Shown here: positions 32,201 through 34,472 of the stretch, one piece after another
Layout of the letters: each line of letters opens with the position of its first letter
How positions within the stretch are numbered: the first letter of the stretch is position 1
Assembly (NCBI GenBank): GCA_029259725.1
Contig: JAJDER010000115.1
Span: forward strand, 1 to 34,472
Direction: 5' to 3'
DNA length: 34,472 nucleotides
Origin: Planctomycetota bacterium
GTDB taxonomy: Bacteria; Planctomycetota; B15-G4
The notes under the pieces: model-generated
Seen by the model: only the letters and a program-made list of their open reading frames with translations
Told to the model about the DNA's origin: nothing
Database searches by the model: none
Program-made: the position numbers and the translations under genes

Positions 32201-32282
32201 CGGTGCGGAAGTCCTGGCCTCCGAACGGGTGCCGCTGGCGGCCGGGGACGAGATCCGCCGGGATCTCATCGTGGACGGATGA
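29259..32282 (+). CDS. Large repeat protein with carboxypeptidase-regulatory-like domains
   Basis: A 1007-residue protein starting at GTG 29259, with GAGGGG just upstream. An N-terminal hydrophobic segment (about 4-23, LAALVTSLLLVGAVSWWL) is a signal anchor. At least six copies of a beta-sandwich module of the CarboxypepD_reg type follow, each opening with a pattern such as LRGRVLRPDGAPVAGATIVL, LAGVVRDPAGAPLERVSV, LHGRVLDLAEHPVPDADV or IEGTALGPDDETVPG. Each closes with DADGRF-like turns (DAEGRFRISGLAKG, DTDGRFVFADLAP). It has no peptidase domain; the module is often a structural or adhesive spacer. It is probably periplasmic or at the cell surface. The gap to the divergent mqnC gene is 146 bases. 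Confidence 0.87.
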   Translation: MSGGRRLAALVTSLLLVGAVSWWLSDDGTEDRVATLLPGGAVGSGAGVAAGVAGSDLAGASHDPRSEDSVEAIDAPRSDEDGGGAPAVTTAPAELRGRVLRPDGAPVAGATIVLAWTVPELLRADRIARGIAPADGAEGPAIATTDALGRFAVATDLAAPGALAADGALLAARFSRTDLLVRRTAPIAPGPQDTGDLVLPRGAAVSGRSVDSNGAGIQDVHATANVEPRLPTRPRNHRDVPDDIRDAYWQLCYARSDEQGRFEIAGLQTGEAEVKLETRGWRRVVFRFGLAEHEEVDLGTVAMDTGEVLAGVVRDPAGAPLERVSVSARSRDAWDQESRADRELQGLQAGDGRTDAEGRFRISGLAKGTFDLSLKTRGRPYTHLQGIVAGVTDLELVISDGASILVEVRDAATNMPVPDAEVVARTPVAGKYQPWSDHDFATASGSEEGLAVGQYRVTGVGSFGAVVRVAAPGYAGRDVEAPGGAPGTEQRLEVTLRRGLVLHGRVLDLAEHPVPDADVRLLPRNVSGSTGARAVRSGADGGFRIDGLVKGLWDVTVTGPGWLPTPTRQVSIEADHAEELLVWLSPAARIEGTALGPDDETVPGTTVSALRIESLPLPVVPGAASPWTLSSAWDRDAAEVRVSLDGRYVLEGLGPGLFWVVAESEAVGADPVKELRAVLDVDAGTRASIPTPAARQRLAELGGREVVVTTGETAVADVLVPLPASLHGQILVGERPAAGGYAVLLDFDLEAERYVETRQMACDTDGRFVFADLAPARHVVVVSADGQAQPRVGFVDLAAGERRRLDFVLAGAAIEVMVRSTADGTPVEGVEVSIDADGLAPPPGFDPDRDVAIDRLANLFWWHEPVMMHRLLTDAAGRVRFEQLPPGRYWARASGGPWRHVRSTQVQLGHEDAEILASMDPAAVLWGAVGSAGGGLPARDTAIELIAPDGRRSAVDYLEAGDPTYRFEGIEPGTWELRVLDGAEVLASERVPLAAGDEIRRDLIVDG

Positions 32283-32288
32283 GCGGGC

Positions 32289-32305
32289 GGGGCCCGTCGC
32301 GCCCC
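32289..32305. terminator. Short GC hairpin between convergent genes
   Basis: GGGGC (32289-32293) and GCCCC (32301-32305) with a 7-base loop, in the 36-base gap between the repeat-protein stop and the SGNH-hydrolase stop. No T-run. Confidence 0.3.
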
Positions 32306-32318
32306 TCGTCGGTCGCGG

Positions 32319-33983
32319 TCAGTGCGCCCCGCGCACGACGAGCAGCGGTGTCCAGCGAGCGGCGTGGGCGAGCGCGTCGGGATCCCCGGGCGGCAGCGCG
32401 ATGCCCTGCACGTAGACCGGCGGGCCGTCGCCCAGCAGGGCAGGCGGGACGGGTTCCTCGGCCCGCCCGTCCGCGCTGGCGATCAGGGTGACCGGCAACT
32501 CGATCCAGTCCTCGCCGCCCAGCCAGCAGGCGCCGCGGTTCGACCAGCTGGGGGCGGCCGCCCGCGTCGGGCTGATGAACACGGTGCACCGGTCACCGGG
32601 TCGCGAGGTGAAGCGCAGCGCGGGGGCCTGGCCCCCGATGATCGACAGTGCGGGTTCGACGCGCAGCAGGGCGTCGCGCGCGACGGCCACGGCCGCGTTC
32701 GTCGAGACGACGATGTCCTGTGCGCCCGCGGCGTTCGCGACGAGCAGTCCGGTCAGCAGGCCGTCGCCCTCGGCCCGCAGGTCGAGCAGGGGCGCGTGGC
32801 CCACGAGCACGGTGGGGAGCGGGTCCGAAGAGCGCCAGCCGTCGAGGCTCACGGTGAGACGCGCGTCGCCGAGGGTGCTCGCCATCCCGGGCGCCACGCC
32901 GGCGATGGCCAGCGGGGGCGGCGCGCGCGTCGTCGCCGGGTGGGCGGCGGCCAGCAGCGGAGCGAGCGTGTCGGCCGTCGCATCGGCGATGAGCGTCGCG
33001 CCCTCGGGTGACGGGTGCACGAAGTCCGCGAAGTAGCGTTCGGGTGGGCCGGGCGCGGCATCGAGCAGCGCCGGCGTGTCGACCAGCGGCACCCCGAACT
33101 GCCGGGCGATGCGCCGCACGCGGTCTCGGTCCGCGACGGTACGCGGGTGATCGGCGACGGTCCCGGGCGGATGCCCCGGCACGACGACCACCGCCGGGAC
33201 GCCCGCCGTCGCCGCGCGCCCGATGAGTGCGACCAGCGAGGTGTCGAGCGCCGACTCCGACAGACGCGTGCCGAGGATCGGCTCGCCGCGCCCCCAGGCC
33301 TCGATGAGGACGTCCGGGTCGGGCCGGGGGACGCGGCCCGCGAGGGTCGAGACGAGGCGCGACGACGCCTTGGCGCGATCGAGCAGCGACGGATTCACGC
33401 GCGCGCGGTAGAGCGTGAGGTCGTCCTTCCACAGATTGGGCGCCTGGTCGTTCCACGCGGCCGGGTAGAGCACGATCGCGTCCGGCGACAGCTGGCCGAG
33501 GGCCTCCTCGAGCAGCGTCCGCTGCTGGATCGTGGAGTAGCCCGGAACGCCGAGGGCCAGCACCCGCACGCGGTCGGGACCGAGGCCGCGGGCGTCGAGC
33601 GCGTCGGAGAGGCGGGCGGGGATCGTGTGGGCCGCATCGACAGCGACGCCGTAGATGCACGAGTCACCCACGACGATCACCCGGAGCAGGTCCTCCGGCG
33701 CGGGCTCGGGCGGGGGGCCGCGGAAGGGCCAGTCGCCCAGGGCGTAGCGGCCGAGGTGATCCGGCGCGAAGCTCCAGCCCGGCGCGAGTTCGAAGACACG
33801 CACCGGATGCCTGCGGAAGCGCCCCTGCTCGGTGACGAGCGAGAGGGCGGTGGGCTCGAAGGTGAAGTCGTCGCCCCCGCCATCGTCGGGCGCGGTGACA
33901 CGCAGCAGCAGCTCGGCGCCGATCAGGGCGACGGCGAGGCTGGCCACGAAGAGGCCCAGACGAGCGGGAACGCGGGCGGACAT
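32319..33983 (-). CDS. SGNH/GDSL-family esterase, membrane-anchored
   Basis: A 554-residue protein. ATG 33983 is supported by TATGCT 7 bases upstream; ATG 33995 lies inside that element and is less likely. An N-terminal helix (about 6-28, [19 protein letters not shown]) anchors it, with the rest exported. The SGNH blocks are [11 protein letters not shown] (nucleophile Ser), GVPGYST (block II Gly), YPAAWNDQ (block III Asn) and [10 protein letters not shown] (Asp and His). It is therefore likely to remove acyl or acetyl groups from a glycan or lipid. Residues of about 345-554 are a beta-rich domain with no recognised motif; the two late Cys residues may pair. It is divergent from glyQS. Confidence 0.87.
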   Translation of the reverse strand: MSARVPARLGLFVASLAVALIGAELLLRVTAPDDGGGDDFTFEPTALSLVTEQGRFRRHPVRVFELAPGWSFAPDHLGRYALGDWPFRGPPPEPAPEDLLRVIVVGDSCIYGVAVDAAHTIPARLSDALDARGLGPDRVRVLALGVPGYSTIQQRTLLEEALGQLSPDAIVLYPAAWNDQAPNLWKDDLTLYRARVNPSLLDRAKASSRLVSTLAGRVPRPDPDVLIEAWGRGEPILGTRLSESALDTSLVALIGRAATAGVPAVVVVPGHPPGTVADHPRTVADRDRVRRIARQFGVPLVDTPALLDAAPGPPERYFADFVHPSPEGATLIADATADTLAPLLAAAHPATTRAPPPLAIAGVAPGMASTLGDARLTVSLDGWRSSDPLPTVLVGHAPLLDLRAEGDGLLTGLLVANAAGAQDIVVSTNAAVAVARDALLRVEPALSIIGGQAPALRFTSRPGDRCTVFISPTRAAAPSWSNRGACWLGGEDWIELPVTLIASADGRAEEPVPPALLGDGPPVYVQGIALPPGDPDALAHAARWTPLLVVRGAH

Positions 33984-33990
33984 GGTGGGG

Positions 33991-33996
33991 AGCATA
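33991..33996 (-). promoter_or_regulatory. Candidate -10 element for a leaderless SGNH-hydrolase transcript
   Basis: Minus-strand TATGCT, 7 bases before the ATG at 33983. No Shine-Dalgarno is present. Confidence 0.38.
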
Positions 33997-34028
33997 ACGG
34001 GCGTCCCGGTGACCTCCGTCCGGGCGCC

Positions 34029-34057
34029 TTGATCGGCGGACGCACCAGCCGGATGAT
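34029..34057 (+). promoter_or_regulatory. Sigma-70-like promoter for glyQS
   Basis: TTGATC (34029-34034) and GATGAT (34052-34057) are separated by 17 bases. Each hexamer matches 4 of 6 consensus positions, and the element lies 46 bases before the GTG start. It is the only candidate in the window with both boxes at ideal spacing. Confidence 0.42.
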
Positions 34058-34103
34058 GCGCCGTTCGCCACTCGGCGTCAGAAGCCACCGCGGAGGCCCA
34101 GAC

Positions 34104-34472
34104 GTGCCCGCCACCAGCATCGACCAGATCGTCAACCTCGCGAAGCGTCGTGGGTACGTGTTCCCGGCCTCGGAGATCTACGGCGGGCTCAACAGCTGCT
34201 GGGACTACGGGCCGCTGGGCGCCGAGCTCAAGCGCAACGTCAAGGACGCCTGGTGGCGCTCGATGGTCCACACCCGCCGCGACGTGGTGGGCCTGGACTC
34301 GGCCATCCTGCAGCACCCCGACGTGTGGCGGGCCTCGGGTCACGTCGACGGCTTCAGCGATCCGCTGGTCGATTGCCGCAAGTGCAAGGCCCGCTTCCGC
34401 GCGGATGACCTGGATCAGGCCACCTGCCCGGTGCGCAACAACGCCGCCATCAACGACGAGTGCAAGGGCCAG
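34104..34472 (+). CDS. glyQS: Glycyl-tRNA synthetase, N-terminal part (partial)
   Basis: The first 123 residues of a class II glycyl-tRNA synthetase of the single-chain (alpha-2 dimer) type; the rest lies beyond the window. GTG 34104 has GGAGG 7 bases upstream (34092-34096). [51 protein letters not shown] and [15 protein letters not shown] are hallmark segments of motif 1 and the glycine/ATP pocket. [12 protein letters not shown] carries the CxxC of the zinc-like insert found in this type. It charges tRNA-Gly in the cytoplasm. It is a housekeeping gene divergent from the esterase. Confidence 0.95.
   Translation, partial: MPATSIDQIVNLAKRRGYVFPASEIYGGLNSCWDYGPLGAELKRNVKDAWWRSMVHTRRDVVGLDSAILQHPDVWRASGHVDGFSDPLVDCRKCKARFRADDLDQATCPVRNNAAINDECKGQ

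Noticed and set aside
1..34472. tRNA, rRNA, CRISPR array, integrase or transposase genes
   Set aside because: I looked for cloverleaf-like arms, regularly spaced identical repeats and recombinase motifs and saw none. A dedicated scan (tRNAscan-SE, CRISPR finder, IS search) would settle this.

Overview
The window is very GC-rich (about 70-75% in the rows I counted by hand) and densely coded. No gap between genes exceeds about 230 bases. It looks like part of a chromosome from a planctomycete-type bacterium. The signs are the futalosine menaquinone genes mqnE and mqnC, many secreted proteins that share one C-terminal module ending in TTP or VTP, a 14-repeat FG-GAP protein, sulfatase-fold enzymes, a secreted spondin-domain protein and few Shine-Dalgarno sites. 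The phylum is an inference from this gene content; no rRNA or tRNA gene is present to confirm it.

Layout. 1-164: tail of a secreted Ca-binding-motif protein (+). 161-961: sugar-nucleotidyltransferase (-), whose stop overlaps the previous stop. 1038-3676: Nramp-like transporter and Gfo/Idh/MocA oxidoreductase (+, overlapping by 4 bases). 3785-4834: spondin-domain protein (+). 4871-20807: a 16-kb run of co-directional minus-strand genes, in transcription order mqnE, AAA15 ATPase, PIN nuclease, a truncated second mqnE 3' end, a 2TM/helical-repeat protein, a Nudix hydrolase, an M28 peptidase, an S9 peptidase, a sulfatase-fold lipoprotein, an FG-GAP double propeller and an isocitrate-dehydrogenase-family enzyme. 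20941-22521: trypsin-like secreted protease (+). 22544-29112: minus-strand run of mqnC, M28 lipoprotein, an unrecognised secreted protein, a GT39-like membrane glycosyltransferase and a second sulfatase-fold enzyme, mostly with overlapping start and stop codons. 29259-32282: large carboxypeptidase-regulatory-like repeat protein (+). 32319-33983: SGNH/GDSL hydrolase (-). 34104 to the end: start of glycyl-tRNA synthetase (+).

The most unusual region is 16316-19610. It is a low-GC island (about 48-62% in sampled rows against about 75% outside) inserted exactly at the 3' end of mqnE. It holds an AAA15 ATPase plus PIN-nuclease pair, followed by a 220-bp second copy of the mqnE 3' end (199/220 identical to the intact gene's 3' end by hand alignment), followed by a membrane-anchored helical-repeat protein. 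Each accessory block begins on the stop codon of an mqnE 3' end (TAATG or GTGA), so the cargo appears to be read through from the housekeeping operon. No recombinase is present. I propose that the mqnE 3' end is an integration hotspot for promoterless, defence-like cassettes, acquired by single-crossover recombination in the mqnE tail.

Elsewhere the window carries menaquinone biosynthesis (MqnE, MqnC), central metabolism (IDH family), translation (GlyRS) and a large cell-surface or secreted set (proteases, sulfatase-fold enzymes, repeat proteins). Several genes that lack a Shine-Dalgarno have a TATGAT/TATGCT-like -10 element 7-9 bases before the ATG, which suggests leaderless transcripts.
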